Of a DNA stretch of 64,000 bases, positions 50,689 through 62,278 are shown piece by piece. Origin of the DNA: Ypsolopha sequella (Eukaryota > Arthropoda > Insecta > Lepidoptera > Ypsolophidae); contig OW203991.1 in assembly GCA_934047225.1 (NCBI GenBank), positions 3,596,001-3,660,000 of the forward strand, given 5' to 3'. The position numbers and the translations under genes were made by a program. The notes under the pieces are model-generated. The model was not told where the DNA came from, did no database searches, and saw only the letters and a program-made list of their open reading frames with translations. Each line of letters starts with the position of its first letter. Position 1 is the first letter of the stretch.

Positions 50689-51370
50689 GTTGCAAAGACT
50701 CTCACTGCTGGGGGCTCGGTTGGTGATCATTGAACCTTGTTCCTGGTCCCTGGCCGGGTCTCCGGTGTGGGTTCGGGCGGTTGATTGGATTTCACCTTGT
50801 ATAATAATATTTTACCTATAATTTTAATCGTATATATATTGCTACATAAATTAAATAAACATTTAATCTAAGTAGTTCATGTACATTTATTATTTTATTA
50901 CATATATTTTTATAAGATTAAAATTTGACTTGTGAAACGTGTATTATATATACTTACTTTGCAAAATAAACTTTTTGAATTTTGAATTTCATAAAGCTTT
51001 TACTGTTCAAAAGTTATCAGATCTCATGTAGAGCTAAGCTCTTCAAGCCCTAACTCATCAAACACTACATCTTGCTAAAAAAGTATGGCTTGGCCGTTTC
51101 GCGGCCGTCACATATACACTTTCATGGACATAAGCCCATAAGGTAAGAAATTAAAGTCTGGTCTTTGATGTTATGTCATGCAATAGTTCAATGAAACGGC
51201 CAAGTCATACTTTTTGAGCAAGTTGTAGGGTTTGTAGAGTTTGGCCTTGTAGAGTAGAGGCCTGGCTCTACATGGGATCTATTAAGTATTTAACAGTGAA
51301 AACTTTATGAGTCTTGGCAACCTACTTTACATTAAATCTTTTTGGTGGGATTTCATTTATTTTTTCAAGG
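50640..51370. repeat. large inverted duplication with a LINE-A tail inserted in one arm
   Basis: The left arm (AATCCCACCAAAACC...ATGTAAAGTAGGTTGC, then after the insertion TCATGTAGAGCTAAG...AAGTATGGCTTGGCCGTTTC) matches the reverse complement of 51200-51360. The right arm lacks the 50708-50990 block, so the LINE-A insertion post-dates the duplication. Confidence 0.75.
50708..50990 (+). mobile_element. LINE-A 3' end inserted in inverted repeat arm
   Basis: CTGGGGGCTCGGTTGGTGAT ... TTCGGGCGGTTGATTGG ... TTTGAATTTTGAATTTC. Matches 57135-57432. Confidence 0.85.
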
Positions 51371-52261
51371 AAATTTTGTAGGCAGACCTGCACCCCGGGG
51401 TTTGGAGTATGAAAATTACAGATTTTTTATTTTTTAGTTGTACTGAATTTCTGCTATCTAGGACTTTGGAAGCTGAAATAGAAATTGTTGTACAATACAG
51501 AATTTTATTATTTCTTAATTTTTCTTGTCTCTGTGCTAATCCTAGCCTATATACCAAATTTCAGCTTTCTAGTACTGTTGGAAATTTCGAATGGAAATTG
51601 TTATATATATATATATAGAACCGTACCCCCTTTATAAGGGGTCGGAGGGTGAAAATTACAGATTTCATTTCAGTTTTCTAGAACTTCAGGAAGTTAGAGG
51701 TTTTGTTGATCACAAGTGAGACAGTGTGTCAGTCAGTGACGAAGTCAATGTAGTTTAGGTATTAATAAAATCCTAAGTATAAATGCTCGACAAATGAAAC
51801 TTAAAATATTTCATGATCCTACTAACTACATCTTATTCTGATAATTTGGGCTTTCTAGTATTATCCAGACCGAAGCTATGAGGCTTCGAAAATACGACAA
51901 AACGCTTTGAAAAGCAGCAGCAGTGCCCTGCTTCCTTTGGCTCGTCTTCCCAGATCAACTACTACTATTTGAAATCAATCTAGAAGATGTCCCAAAAATT
52001 TCGTCAATCCTGATAGGTCAGATTTAGTTACGGTAATTTAGAAAATTTTGCCAAGTTTAGGGGTAAATTTAAAGAAATAGCAACATTACGACCATAAACA
52101 AAGTATTCCGGCCTTCATTTTGATTTTGCAAACTGCAGTTTGAAATAGCTGCGATCCTGAGCTGACGTGTTTTTGGTTGAGGTAAGTTTTTGAAATTTTT
52201 TGTCACCATTTGTTACATAATTTTATAATATAGACAGTGCAGCGCAGTGCATATGCATGTT
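51371..52261. other. unassigned, with imperfect tandem and TA repeats
   Basis: TGAAAATTACAGATTT occurs at 51410 and 51652 in similar context, suggesting an old duplication. A short (TA)n lies near 51603. No gene. Confidence 0.4.
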
Positions 52262-52265
52262 TTAA

Positions 52266-52681
52266 GAGGCTATGCGAATTCTATTTTTGTCACTGTCACT
52301 CCAAGCGAAAAATCGCGCAGTGGGAGAGGGGCGGATTCAGGGCAAAAAGGAAAAAAGTTGGTTTTATATTTTTATTAAAAAAACTAAAAAAGCTAGCAAA
52401 TTTTTAAATATTGAATCTTTAGATATTGTTGAAACACACCTAATAAAATATGTTTGGGTTCTGTATATGGTTTCTATTCGTCAAACGAGGAGAAAAAGTG
52501 TGTTTGAAGACCTCATTTCAACAATTACTTCTATCGAGGAAAATTTATCCAAACATGTTTTCCAATTTCAAAACCCTATATTATATAGTCAAAATGAATA
52601 TACCAGAAATTTATTAAAATTTTCCGTGTATTTCATGAAATACACAGAAAAGAAACACCCGTATTTTTTTCGCATATCACC
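52266..52681 (+). mobile_element. TTAA-target MITE family 3, copy 2
   Basis: TTAA on both sides (52262-52265, 52682-52685); ends GAGGCTATGCGAA and (inverted) GGTGATATGCGAA. The 137-codon frame across it is not shared intact with the 25661 copy and is not a gene. Confidence 0.85.
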
Positions 52682-52689
52682 TTAAGCTT

Positions 52690-53030
52690 TCAATTTCAGA
52701 TAACCTGTTGTTTTTAAAACACAAAAAGTGTTTACAAAACACTTGTGCTTATCCACAACATATACAACTTTATTATCCATGTATACTTTTCCATAAATAC
52801 AACTTTATTAAACCCGACCGGTTTCGCAGTTCAGCACTTTCTAGGGCCTATTATCATAATTAAAACAATTTACAATTTTATCCATATCTAATGGTAATGA
52901 CGTGCAATACATGAAAACAATAAACAGAGCAAGGGGAATTCTAAACAAAAAATGGCCGGTACTCAATAGAACCTAGAACCCTATTACGTGTTAGGGACAT
53001 TTATTTTGATCTTCAAAAACAAAAAATTTT
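52690..53030. other. unassigned sequence
   Basis: AT-rich; no supported feature. Confidence 0.35.
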
Positions 53031-53500
53031 TGTTTAAATATAAATGGGTAATGGTACCGATTCGGTGAATCACGTCTTAACTTATTTGACAGGACTAAAC
53101 TTAATTTACGCGTTCTGTCCTTGTCTTTTCGATAAAGAAATAAAAAGAAATAAGGTAAGTCCTGTCAAATAAGTTAAGGCGTGTTATGCCGAATCGATAC
53201 CATTGTCAATGTCAATGATACTCAACTGATGCCGGGTCCAGCGGGTCTACCGCGTAATTCTGATTTGTATCAACTTCAAGCAAATGCATGCGAAATTCAA
53301 CGCGTGCAAAAGAGATGGCATGTTAGGCGGGCGTCGTCGCACGCACGTCAAATTTCAATCTCAAGTTGATGTTGATGACAATCAGAATTATGTGGTAGAC
53401 CCGCAGGTGGGATCCGAAATATATCTTGAGACAACAGTATTTAAGGTATTTATATTTAATCCATGATATCTATCATTACCCATTTATATTTAAACAAAAT
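53031..53500. repeat. nested set of inverted repeats
   Basis: Outer pair: TTTAAATATAAATGGGTAATG at 53033 and CATTACCCATTTATATTTAAA near 53475. Inner pair: TTAACTTATTTGACAGGAC (53078) and GTCCTGTCAAATAAGTTAA (53158). A third pair: GATGCCGGGTCCAGCGGGTC...AATTCTGATT and AATCAGAATT...GACCCGC. Reads as one foldback element inside another. Confidence 0.65.
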
Positions 53501-54291
53501 ACATTAATAAAAGCTTTTACAGTGTATTTAATTTTAAAACAAAAACAAACTAGCTGCATTTTTTAAGAAATGGTATTATCTAAACGAGCGAATATAAATC
53601 CAAATTTAAGGTGTCAAAAATAGTGAATATGGCGTACTAATATACTAAGTGGGCGAATAAAAATGTTGAAAACGGCGACTTGAAAATACAAATTTGAGTA
53701 GAGTTGAATAATTCTCAGGCGAACAATTTTCTATTTAAGTGACAATTTAATTTTAAATAATGAAACTAGGGACATCGCCTCACTCCGTTCCGCTTCGCTC
53801 GACTTCTTATTGTATCGAACATGTAAACCTGACACGCTCCTCCTCACTTCGCTCGTCCACGCAACTATTTTTTGACTTTTGGTGAAATGTTTTCGATTTC
53901 ATACTTTAAATTCGCCCACTCAGTATTTTTAGTTGAACGCTTTTGTATTTATTCCAGACACTTGAAGTCGCTAAATTTTATATTTTTTCGCCCTATTAGT
54001 AATTTCCCCTGATCTTGGCGGTGCATGGACCGAATTTTCCCACTGTCATTTATGTAAGGAAAAATATAGCGGTTAAGAAATTCAGAAAAACATATATTTT
54101 TTTTGTTATGATGAGTAATCGAAATTTTCCTCGCAATTAAAAAACATATCTAATAATAATAATGTTTATATAAGATTATGTTTATTTTGCGAAAGCCATC
54201 GCTATGAATACTCTAAATATTATTAGAGTGCATTACAAACTAGAAAATATCAATCAGAAACAAATCCAAAGACAAGAATTTGAAAAAATTC
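53501..54291. other. unassigned sequence
   Basis: AT-rich. A GC-richer block at 53770-53880 has TCCGCTTCGCTCG-type palindromes. No gene. Confidence 0.4.
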
Positions 54292-54365
54292 CCCGGGCCA
54301 GGATTTGAACCTGCGACCTCTTGTTATCAAGACAAGCGTGCTACTATTATTACCTATATATATCT
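54292..54365 (-). pseudogene. degenerate tRNA-like sequence
   Basis: On the minus strand an anticodon arm CTTGT-CTTGATA-ACAAG, a variable region AGGTC and a T arm GCAGGTTCAAATCCTGG precede CCCGGGG. The B box is intact; the D arm and the 5' acceptor strand are unrecognisable, so it is a tRNA pseudogene or SINE head. Confidence 0.45.
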
Positions 54366-54663
54366 ATATTTTTTTAATAAAAATGTCGTTCTTGTAATGT
54401 TTTTTAATTTTATTAAATAAAACTGAGTTGGAAGGTCTTGTTAGGTTTTGTTACCTTTTGTTACCTTTTGTTACCAGCACGTCAGGTTTTGTAACGATCC
54501 CAAAAATGCTAAGCTAACTTATTTTTTTATTGTTTTTAATATAATATTTGGTTTAGATTTTTTCATAAAATAACCCTTGATACCTATTAGTTAAATAGAT
54601 ATTCAAGTATTAATCGTTGGTTGTGTGTGCGAGCGTGTCCCTACAAAAGAAAGGAATGTTTAA

Positions 54664-55093
54664 AGGCGCGCCGAGCGTTTGCCTTTTTCTCTGTCTTTTT
54701 CTTTATGTGTAAAGAGTAAAGAAAATAACCAAACTTTTGCACTTTTTTGAAGTTTTTCGTTGTTATTTTCATCATATTGTTGTTAAATAAAAAAAACTAT
54801 CGTGTATAAACGCTCCAGTTGTCAAAACTTTATTTTAGTAAATGAATCATAATATCAAATGTCTTATTTATATAAAAAAATAGGGAAATAGAGGAAAAAA
54901 TTACTCGACGAGAGGTAACTTTGCGAATTTATTGTATGGAGCCAACTTTATCAAATTGTGTTTCCATCGTATATAAAGTCTAGTATATATCCCCAATAAT
55001 ACCAATATTTCCCTAGATTTTAATTTAATTGTTTACTACTTCAAACAAGGGTTTTAAAAACGTGTCAATGTCTGTAAAAAGCTCGGTGCACTC
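54664..55093. mobile_element. TTAA-target MITE family 2, copy 2
   Basis: TTAA flanks at 54660-54663 and 55094-55097; ends AGGCGCGCCGAGC and GCTCGGTGCACTC; colinear with 40687-41118. Confidence 0.9.
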
Positions 55094-55196
55094 TTAAGGG
55101 AAAAAAAGCAAAAAAAAAATTATCATCCCTTCGTTATATCCTCAACGTAACTACATTTAGTTACTTCCTGAGCCGTTTCTTGTGATTAGTGAAGTT

Positions 55197-56040
55197 CAGG
55201 GTCGGACTGACCGTAGAGTCCGGGCCCTCACCTCCGGGCTTATTATAGTATACCTACACGCAACATAGTTCACATATATACGAAGAGACATTTTCAGTCT
55301 TGAATTTCTTTGTATTTTCAATATTTTGTAATAAAAATTGCAAAACTACCTATCTAAATCATTTATGTCCAGCAGTGGACGAACTAGGCTGATGGATGGA
55401 TGGATGGAATACGCAAAATGACGAGTTTAGACATAAATATGCAAATTTTCCTGCAACTAATATTTATTGCAAAAAATATATAGTTTTTCATTCTAATATA
55501 TTGAAAAACACGCTTCATTTATTAGTTCATACATGTCTAAACTCGTAATTTTGCGTATTCCATCCATCCATCCATCAGCCTAGTTCGTCCACTGCTGGAC
55601 ATAAGCCTTTCCAGGACTTTGCCACTCCCGGCGATCATCCTGGAAGAATTGCCCATAATCAAACACGCTGGGCAGGCAGGTTGGTGAGCGCGGTGCCGGA
55701 ACCCTCGCACTAGTGACGCCGCTGCCCGTCACCAGTCCGTTCCATATAAGGCCCGGGTATTAGGGATGGATATACCGCCATCCATCGGTCCCAGGCATGG
55801 TGGCCTTCCTGGTTTTTTGCCTGTGAGCTGTCCTCTTACTCTCCCCCGAATTACTTCGAGGGGGTCTCCAAGTAAGATGGTGGTACCGCCACAGTCGAGC
55901 CCGGCATCAGCTCTACCACCTACCATATTTTGCGTATTAAAAACAGAAAACTGTTAGTCCCACAGCCGAATGAAAGCTTGACTGGGAATTTTCAAAAAAT
56001 CATTTTGCCATCCGGATCCTTTAGGCTCAGTCCGACCCTG
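55197..56040. mobile_element. hAT-type element with nested LINE-tail palindrome
   Basis: Ends CAGGGTCGGACTGA and TCAGTCCGACCCTG. Flanks GTGAAGTT (55189-55196) and GTGAACTT (56041-56048) match at 7 of 8. Inside, 55367-55590 is a palindrome of TCCAGCAGTGGACGAACTAG and GATGGATGGATGGA units, the 3' end typical of some lepidopteran LINEs in two opposed copies. 55590-55920 has no coding sequence that can be supported. Confidence 0.85.
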
Positions 56041-56101
56041 GTGAACTTTAATCTATTTTTTGGTCAAGAAGTTGATTATTTATACCAATATATTGTAATA
56101 A

Positions 56102-56773
56102 AAGTCCAAGCTGGAGTTAGTTAACGAAACAAAGTTTTTAGGCATTACGGTAGACTCTCGTCTTCAGTGGGGTCCCCACATAGAAGCCCTATGTGGTAGA
56201 CTTAGTTCGGCCGCATACGCTGTTAGACGTATAAGACAAATTACTGATGTAGATACTGCTAGACTAGTCTATTTTAGTTACTTTCACAGCATTATGTCAT
56301 ACGGCATGCTGTTATGGGGTAGAGCCGCGGATACAGACGCAGTCTTTGTTTTGCAGAAGAGAGCAATTCGGGCTATTTATAATATGAAGCACCGGGATTC
56401 ATTAAGACAAAAGTTCAAAGAAATTAATATATTAACGGTTCCTTGTGAATATATTTACCAAGTCCTTAGATATGTCAGAAAAAATGTTGAGTCTTTCCCA
56501 AGGCTTGGTAAGCAACATTGTAAGGAGACCAGAAATAAGCATAAACTGGCTTTTCCAAAAATCAGACTCGCTAAGGTGAGTACCTCTTTTGTAGGACATG
56601 GTATAAGATTTTACAATAAACTTCCAAAGGAGGTCCTTACTTTGTCAGAGAATAAGTTTAAACTGTATATTAAGCAGGGCCTATTGAAAAAGGCATATTA
56701 TAAAATAAATGAATATTTGGATGATGGTGAAGCATGGTGTTACAGTGATAATGATACTCGTAGTAAGTTATAA
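56102..56773 (+). pseudogene. LINE-A reverse transcriptase ORF, C-terminal part
   Basis: 223 codons open from 56102 to TAA at 56771-56773. Begins KSKLELVNETKFLGITVDSR and continues LQWGPHIEALCGRLSSAAYA, ...YFHSIMSYGMLLWG, QKRAIRAIY...FKEINILTVPCEYIY. F-L-G-I-x-x-D, the Y-G-x-x-L-W-G block and L-Q-K-R-A-I-R mark the thumb and C-terminal region of CR1/Jockey-group non-LTR reverse transcriptases. The catalytic F-A-D-D part and endonuclease are missing through 5' truncation, usual for LINE insertion. The remaining frame has no stop, so this copy is fairly recent. Confidence 0.85.
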
Positions 56774-57432
56774 TTTAATTAAATTGTATAATTTCTTAAC
56801 TTATGATTCCTCTAAGGTGTAAACATTAATTGATTATAGACTGTAAAAGGAAAAGGACTATATGAGACAGGTAGACAAAGATATTATATGTTTTTCTTTT
56901 TTTCATTAACCTGAATTCCTACTGTCTTGTATTTTCTTATCCCTTGGTTAAAGTAGATATAAGTCATATATTGTATAGTATAAGTTTTATGTTGAAAAAA
57001 AGACATGATCTTGCTAAGTTTCTTGCCCTTCTTCTTAGCAAGACTAATCGAATGGGCGGAGGTAGGCATGTATTTATATATGTAACCTATTAGTATGTAG
57101 TATATAGGATGGGATTTGGTCGGCCGCCTGGATTCGTGCTGGGGGCTCGGTTGGTGATCACTGAACCTTGTTCCTGGTCCCTGGCCGGGTCTCCGGTATG
57201 GGTTCGGGCGGCTGATTGGATTTTACCTTGTATAATATATATTTTACCTATCATTTTAATCGTAAATATATTGCTACATAAATTAAATAAACCTTTAATT
57301 TAGTTCATGTACATTTATTATTCTATTACATATATTTTCTTTATTAGATTAAATTTGACGTGTAAAAAGTGTATATATCTATACCTGCTTTGCAAAATAA
57401 ACTATTTGAATTTGAATTTGAATTGAATTTGA
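56774..57432 (+). mobile_element. LINE-A 3' untranslated region and tail
   Basis: Follows the ORF. Contains CTGGGGGCTCGGTTGGTGAT, the GGTTCGGGCGGCTGATTGG block and ends CAAAATAAACTATTTGAATT with (TTTGAA)n. This copy anchors the identity of the tails at 2370, 3765, 38885 and 50708. Confidence 0.85.
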
Positions 57433-57754
57433 ATAAAATCATAAATGAGTAACACATACTCTGTACTTTATTATCTAGAGATAAAAAATTATCATAACGA
57501 AACTGACCAATGTTCACTAGGCAGTCGCAAAATATGATTGATTATTATGTAAATACTAAAATAAATGTAAAACTTTTGATTTTTTATTAAATTTGATTTT
57601 TTATTCAAAAACTCGACGTTTCGGTCAACTATTTATTTCGTTACACCCTAATTCTAGTGATATAACATCCTCTATGTTTGAAGTCGGTTAAAGCGATACG
57701 TAAATATTTTAGTGTCCCTGTTACTCCATATTCGAAAATATTATACTCCAACTT
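57433..57754. other. AT-rich with a partial MITE-3 end
   Basis: 57687-57750 (TTAAAGCGATACGTAAATAT TTTAGTGTCCCTGTTACTCC) resembles the MITE-3-like start at 62644. No gene. Confidence 0.4.
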
Positions 57755-58335
57755 ATGTGTATAAATTCTTTATTAACATATATTATAATGTGATCGAGTA
57801 CTTAAATAATACTTAAATAACAGTCAGACACTTAAAAATCTTCCTACAAAATAAAACTTACCTAAAACAAAACACTAACCTAAATAAAACCCTCATAAAA
57901 CCTATACCTTGTAAAAATAAACTAAACTAAACAAAAATTCTATCTAGATCGCCACCGTCATGTGGAAGGGTACCTAGAAGGCTGGCAGCGTTTCCTCTTT
58001 GAATGGCCAGACTGATTCTCCGGCCATGATACGCGCCAGCCTTCGGGTCCGGTCCCCACAAGCGTCGATCAGCCGTGCAGAACTCTTTAAAAAAGAGTTT
58101 AACATCAGAACCCCACGGCCGGAGGATCTCGACCCCAAAAGGCACAAATATGCAGTCCGATCTAAGGGCTGCATACTTGCGCCTCTTATTTCCCTCAGCC
58201 GCTGCCGCAGCCGCACCAGCCCTGACGGCAGAAACCCTGGTGTGGAACGGTGCTAGTGTGCGACACACGTTGCATCCCACACCAAAGCTCTGCCGTTCTT
58301 CCATGGAATTAATGTCATCCCATCGGCCCTAATTT
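57755..58335 (-). pseudogene. 5'-truncated LINE, ORF C-terminus with frameshift
   Basis: On the minus strand, frame 1 reads RADGMTLIPWKNGRALVWDA then TCVAH and stops near 58250. The next frame continues TLAPFHTRVSAVRAG, then KRRKYAALRSDCIFVPFGVE, ILRPWGSDVKLFF and SLAIQRGNAASLLGTLP to its stop at 57927. The D-G-M-T-L-I-P-W...W-D-A-T-C and F-V-P-F-G-V-E...Q-R-G-N-A-A-S motifs are those of the C-terminal region of a common lepidopteran non-LTR element. A T-rich 3' region with AATAAAG (near 57767) follows. Dead: truncated and frameshifted. Confidence 0.75.
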
Positions 58336-58550
58336 TAATTAATTAACACGTTCAGTACAAAATACATAACACAGTCAGTAAGCATATAGAATATTTTTTT
58401 ACATTTGACTCGACTTTTCGATTCGATTCAGGTGCACTTTTACATAGCATAGGTAAATAAGTTATAGATAGGTTTGCCAAAAGCGTCTTAAGGCAAGGCC
58501 ACTAAATATTTTGAAGAAGTTAAAACTTTTTGAAGTTAAAACTTCTTTAA

Positions 58551-58935
58551 GGGGGAACGAGTCGTATCCTCTACGAAACGCACAACTTAAGATGGTTCTT
58601 CTTATTTTTGAATTACAGATATTAAATAAATGTGATTTATGGCATTTCGCGAACATAGTTTAGTGTCAGTCAGGTATTTCCGGCAAAATTTTGTTATTTT
58701 ATGCATCACGTTGTAAATGTATGGGCGCACATACTTAAAAGCGTGTTTTAAGTTTGTGTGCCCATACATTTTAAACCTCATGCATAAAATAACAAAATTT
58801 TGCCGGAAAAGTCCAACTGGCACTAAACTATGTTCGCGAAATGCCATAAATCACATTGATTTAATATCTGTTATTCAAAAATACGAAAAACCATCTTAAG
58901 TTGTGCGTTTCGTAGAGGATACGACTCGTTCCCCC
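58551..58935. mobile_element. TTAA-target foldback, ~190-bp near-perfect palindrome arms
   Basis: TTAA at 58547-58550 and 58936-58939. The left arm GGGGGAACGAGTCGTATCCT ... TTATGGCATTTCGCGAACAT ... CCGGCAAAATTTTGTTATTT is matched base for base, with few exceptions, by the right arm. The centre is near 58743 (CATACTTAAAAGCGTGTTTT). The whole 385-bp element can fold into one hairpin; overlapping frames on both strands are products of this symmetry. Confidence 0.93.
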
Positions 58936-58939
58936 TTAA

Positions 58940-59237
58940 GCGCGCTGAGCGATTTTTGGCAGGGGAAAATCTTATGGATTCACGTTTTATTCCTTATTCT
59001 AAAGGTTCACGTCACCGAGATGCTATGACGTGTTGTACTTGGCCAGCAGTGAAAAGCTTTCACTTCTGTAGCGATCGCCGTAACTACCTATGTTTTGTTT
59101 TACTTTGTGATAACCCTTGTAAGAATGATAAATTATCCCTCCAGCACAGCCTAATGCGTTCACAGCACGTCTTTTACTTATTATCTACGGTCTGAGCTCC
59201 GTCGCGGGGCCCGAGCTAACACTGCCGCCGCGCCGCC
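58940..59237. other. unassigned, possible LINE remnant
   Basis: A plus-strand frame to 59195 (ending VKSFHFCSDRRNYLCFVLLC then DNPCKNDK...) might be LINE C-terminal debris, since an AAAATAAAGAATTATTATTA tail lies at 59310-59342. The evidence is weak. Confidence 0.3.
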
Positions 59238-59412
59238 GCGTTTATGGAAACCCTTCCAGTATTATATCAGTCTTGTACCTAATTTTAAGAATATTTTTGT
59301 AACGAAAATAAAGAATTATTATTATATTATTATTATTATTATTCAGAACCACAGTACTTCTGAATTGCGGAAGCCTTTAAGCGATTGAACGCGCAGTTTG
59401 ATGGATTAAATG

Positions 59413-59592
59413 CTACCCTGCTTTTAGTTCTGTAATGCGGTAGGCTTTACAAACGCAATTCTAGCGTTATGGATATAAATTCCTACCGCTACTCAGATTA
59501 GCCTACCCTGCTTTTAGTTCTGTAATGCGGGAGGCATTACATACGCCATACCAGCGTTATGGATATGAATTCCTACCGCTACTCAGACTAAA
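59413..59592. repeat. 90-bp tandem duplication
   Basis: CTACCCTGCTTTTAGTTCTG...CCTACCGCTACTCAGA repeated at 59413 and 59503 with about ten differences. Confidence 0.85.
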
Positions 59593-60393
59593 AATTGGGT
59601 TATAGGTTTAACAGAATACGCTCAGTAAGGACATCCATGTAATCAAGCGAAGATTAAAGAAAGGATGAATATCATACTACTAAAAAAATTGAATTGCATA
59701 AACGTATGTCAACAATTATAATCATAAAGTTTTTAACATTAGACGAATCAATCAAGACGAATTAACAATAAAATTATCGAGCGTTAGGCCGATTTTTGCT
59801 TATGTTTTTAGACAATGAATGCATCTTTTTATTTTTAGGAGGTTTCCCTGCAGAGATGCGGTTTTTAGACTTTCTGCCCACGCCTTTATCTTTACGTCTG
59901 CTCACCGAAGTAGGTTGTTTGTACCTTTGTGTTTCTAGTAACGCGTCGAGAAATTTTATTTAAGGGGACAAGGACATACAGATTTTTGTGGTTTTTTAAA
60001 GATTTCTCGAAATCAGTGCTAGTAAATGTAGTAAATATATATATTTTTACAATTAGCTCTTTAATATCTATAATTTGATATCCATATTGTATTTTTAGAA
60101 TAACAGATATTTTTTTCTTACTTCTGTTTAAAAAAAAATTTTACAATTTAAAAATTTCATATTTTTTACATGTGGGCATATATGTGGGCAAATTAATGCA
60201 ATTTTTGTGCCAAATTTCAAGTCTTCATCTTTAACGGTGCTAAAGTTATGAGGCTGTGACATACAGACGGACGGACGGACAACGAAATCTCACCATAAAG
60301 GTTGCTTTTGTACCTTTTAGGTACTACGGAACCCTAACAAACAACAGCGCGATGCGCATGATATCGCTCTCTCTCTCTTGGCACGTGCCGTTT

Positions 60394-60715
60394 GCGATCT
60401 GAGATCGGGGAGCATAGCACAGAAATCCCTCCCGCGTGTCAGATCGCACCTAAGTAATTTTATGCTATCTAGGGATCTGAGTAGAGGAAGCATTTTTATT
60501 ATGAAGTCTTGAATACTACACCGAAAACAATACCCGAATCCAGATCCGTGTCGCTTGCGATCTGAGATCGGGGAGCATAGCGCAGAAATCCCTCCCGCGA
60601 GTCAGATCGCACCTAAGTACTTTTATGATATCTAGGGATCTGAGTAGAGGAAGCATTTTTATTATAAAGTCTTTAATACTACACCGGAAACAATACCCGA
60701 ATCCAGATCGTTCAC
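60394..60715. repeat. 163-bp tandem duplication
   Basis: GCGATCTGAGATCGGGGAGC...ACAATACCCGAATCCAGATC repeated at 60394 and 60557 with few changes. It includes GATCTGAGATC, itself an imperfect palindrome. Confidence 0.9.
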
Positions 60716-60828
60716 AACTCTGAATAGTGGAATGGTTTAAAGCAAATTTCTGTGAATTAATGCTAGTAAACCCTCCCGCAGCTCAGAAGTACTGGGGTTC
60801 TGAATACTGGAAGGGTTTCCATAAACGC

Positions 60829-61185
60829 CACGCCGCCGCCCGCGCCGATCTGCAGTGCAGTGACTGCGTCCGCTTGCAAACGAATTCGGAAAGAATTCGA
60901 AACATGTCGCGTATCGCGAGATAATTTAATTCATGTAAGTCTATCCCTTTTTAAATAATTAATTATGAATTCAACTTACAGTAGTTAATGCCCTCCAAAA
61001 TCAAAACCTGATTCCGCCCTTGGCAGCGCATAACTTTCTTCTAAAGATTTTTATCTGTTACAACATTCAAATCATCATTATGCCAAATAAGCAGATAAAA
61101 AGGGATTATCGGACCGGAATGCTGCGTGAGATAGAGATCAGTGCGCTAGAACCATTTGTTAGTTGACTTGCATCATCAGTTAGAA
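60829..61185. other. unassigned sequence
   Basis: No gene or repeat recognised. The small frame ending at 60924 crosses the inverted end and is not a gene. Confidence 0.35.
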
Positions 61186-61369
61186 AAGGGGTGTCCAACA
61201 TAATTATATGGCGGGCCAGATTAGATATTTTTAACATTGTTGCGGGCCAAAATATATATTTTGCCTTTAGAAGTGCAGGAGAGCAGATGTAAATAAAACA
61301 CAAATTCAGTTAGGCGGTACAGTGAAATATATATATATATATATATAAAAAAAGTAAAAGGAAAAATGT

Positions 61370-61680
61370 CTTTTCAATGCATGTGCTCGTAAAAGCCCAC
61401 TTTTTATGCATCAAAACCGAACGGAAAGTCGATTATTTTGCCCTAGGGCTTTACTTTTTTTTTTTCAATGGTTGGCTAACCTGCAGCCTGTCTTGTGTAC
61501 CATAACTGTTATACTTTTTTTTCCACTGTTTAACGGCTCTGGATACAGTCCTTTTGAGCCAATCATAATTTAAATTTCACAAGATTATATTTGTTTTATT
61601 TCCTCACACTATGCTTTGAAAAACGTAGTATGATACACGGGCGTAAGAGCAATAAATTACACGGTTACGTTTAAATTTTT
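61370..61680 (+). repeat. dispersed repeat D, copy 3, nested in hAT
   Basis: TTTTCAATGCATGTGCTCGT to ACACGGTTACGTTTAAA. Lacks the last ~70 bases of the 32250 copy. Confidence 0.7.
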
Positions 61681-62278
61681 GGCTAATTTAGAGGTTTGAC
61701 TCTTTTTCCGAAATGTATGGGAAAAGTTTTTTGCGATTTCTGGCATTTCTAGTACTCAAACCTCAGTTGGTCCAGTAGAAACTTTTGAACCTTATAAGAA
61801 ACAGGATCGATTGGCATCAAAAAAAGTTAATGTTTAAAATTACCATGTTCTTGCTGACTGTACATTTTTTACAAAATCTGTAAATGCAGTTCAGAATATC
61901 TTGAAAATTTATGGATAGTCTCCTAAAAGCATTTTCCTGTAACTATAACGGTTAAGGTACCTGCCCTTACTGTCCCGTCTCAAAAATTCATCCTGTATAT
62001 AAAAAAAGTAAAGGTAAAAATTTTTCTATTACATAAAGCATATAACAAATTATCCTTATATAAACTAAAAAACACAAATACAAAGGTAAGTCTTAACTAA
62101 TAAGGATAGCCGTTGGCATCTATGCTAGTGTGTAGCACTGTACAATAGATACCAGCGTCCTCCGACATTCACTTATATTTTAAAACATATTGAAATTATA
62201 GGTTGCTTTTGTATAAAAATAAGCAAATAAACATTAATGGGTTAGTTGACATTTTTTTGTTTGCAGAGTGTGTCTATA

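Larger units (their letters stand above)
59238..60828. mobile_element. candidate element bounded by 46-bp inverted ends, one end split by LINE tail
   Basis: GCGTTTATGGAAACCCTTCC AGTAT (59238-59262) and TCAGAACCACAGTACTTCTGA (59343-59363) are the inverted match of 60783-60828, where the two pieces are contiguous. The 80-base gap at the left ends in AATAAAGAA and (TTA)n, a LINE-type tail inserted between them. Internal tandem duplications: 59413-59592 and 60394-60715. Confidence 0.6.

Noticed and set aside
52272..52685. 137-codon frame
   Set aside because: It lies entirely within a TTAA MITE and is not preserved in the other copy at 25661.
58602..58899. Overlapping frames on both strands with similar peptides
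   Set aside because: Produced by the near-perfect palindrome; no coding features.
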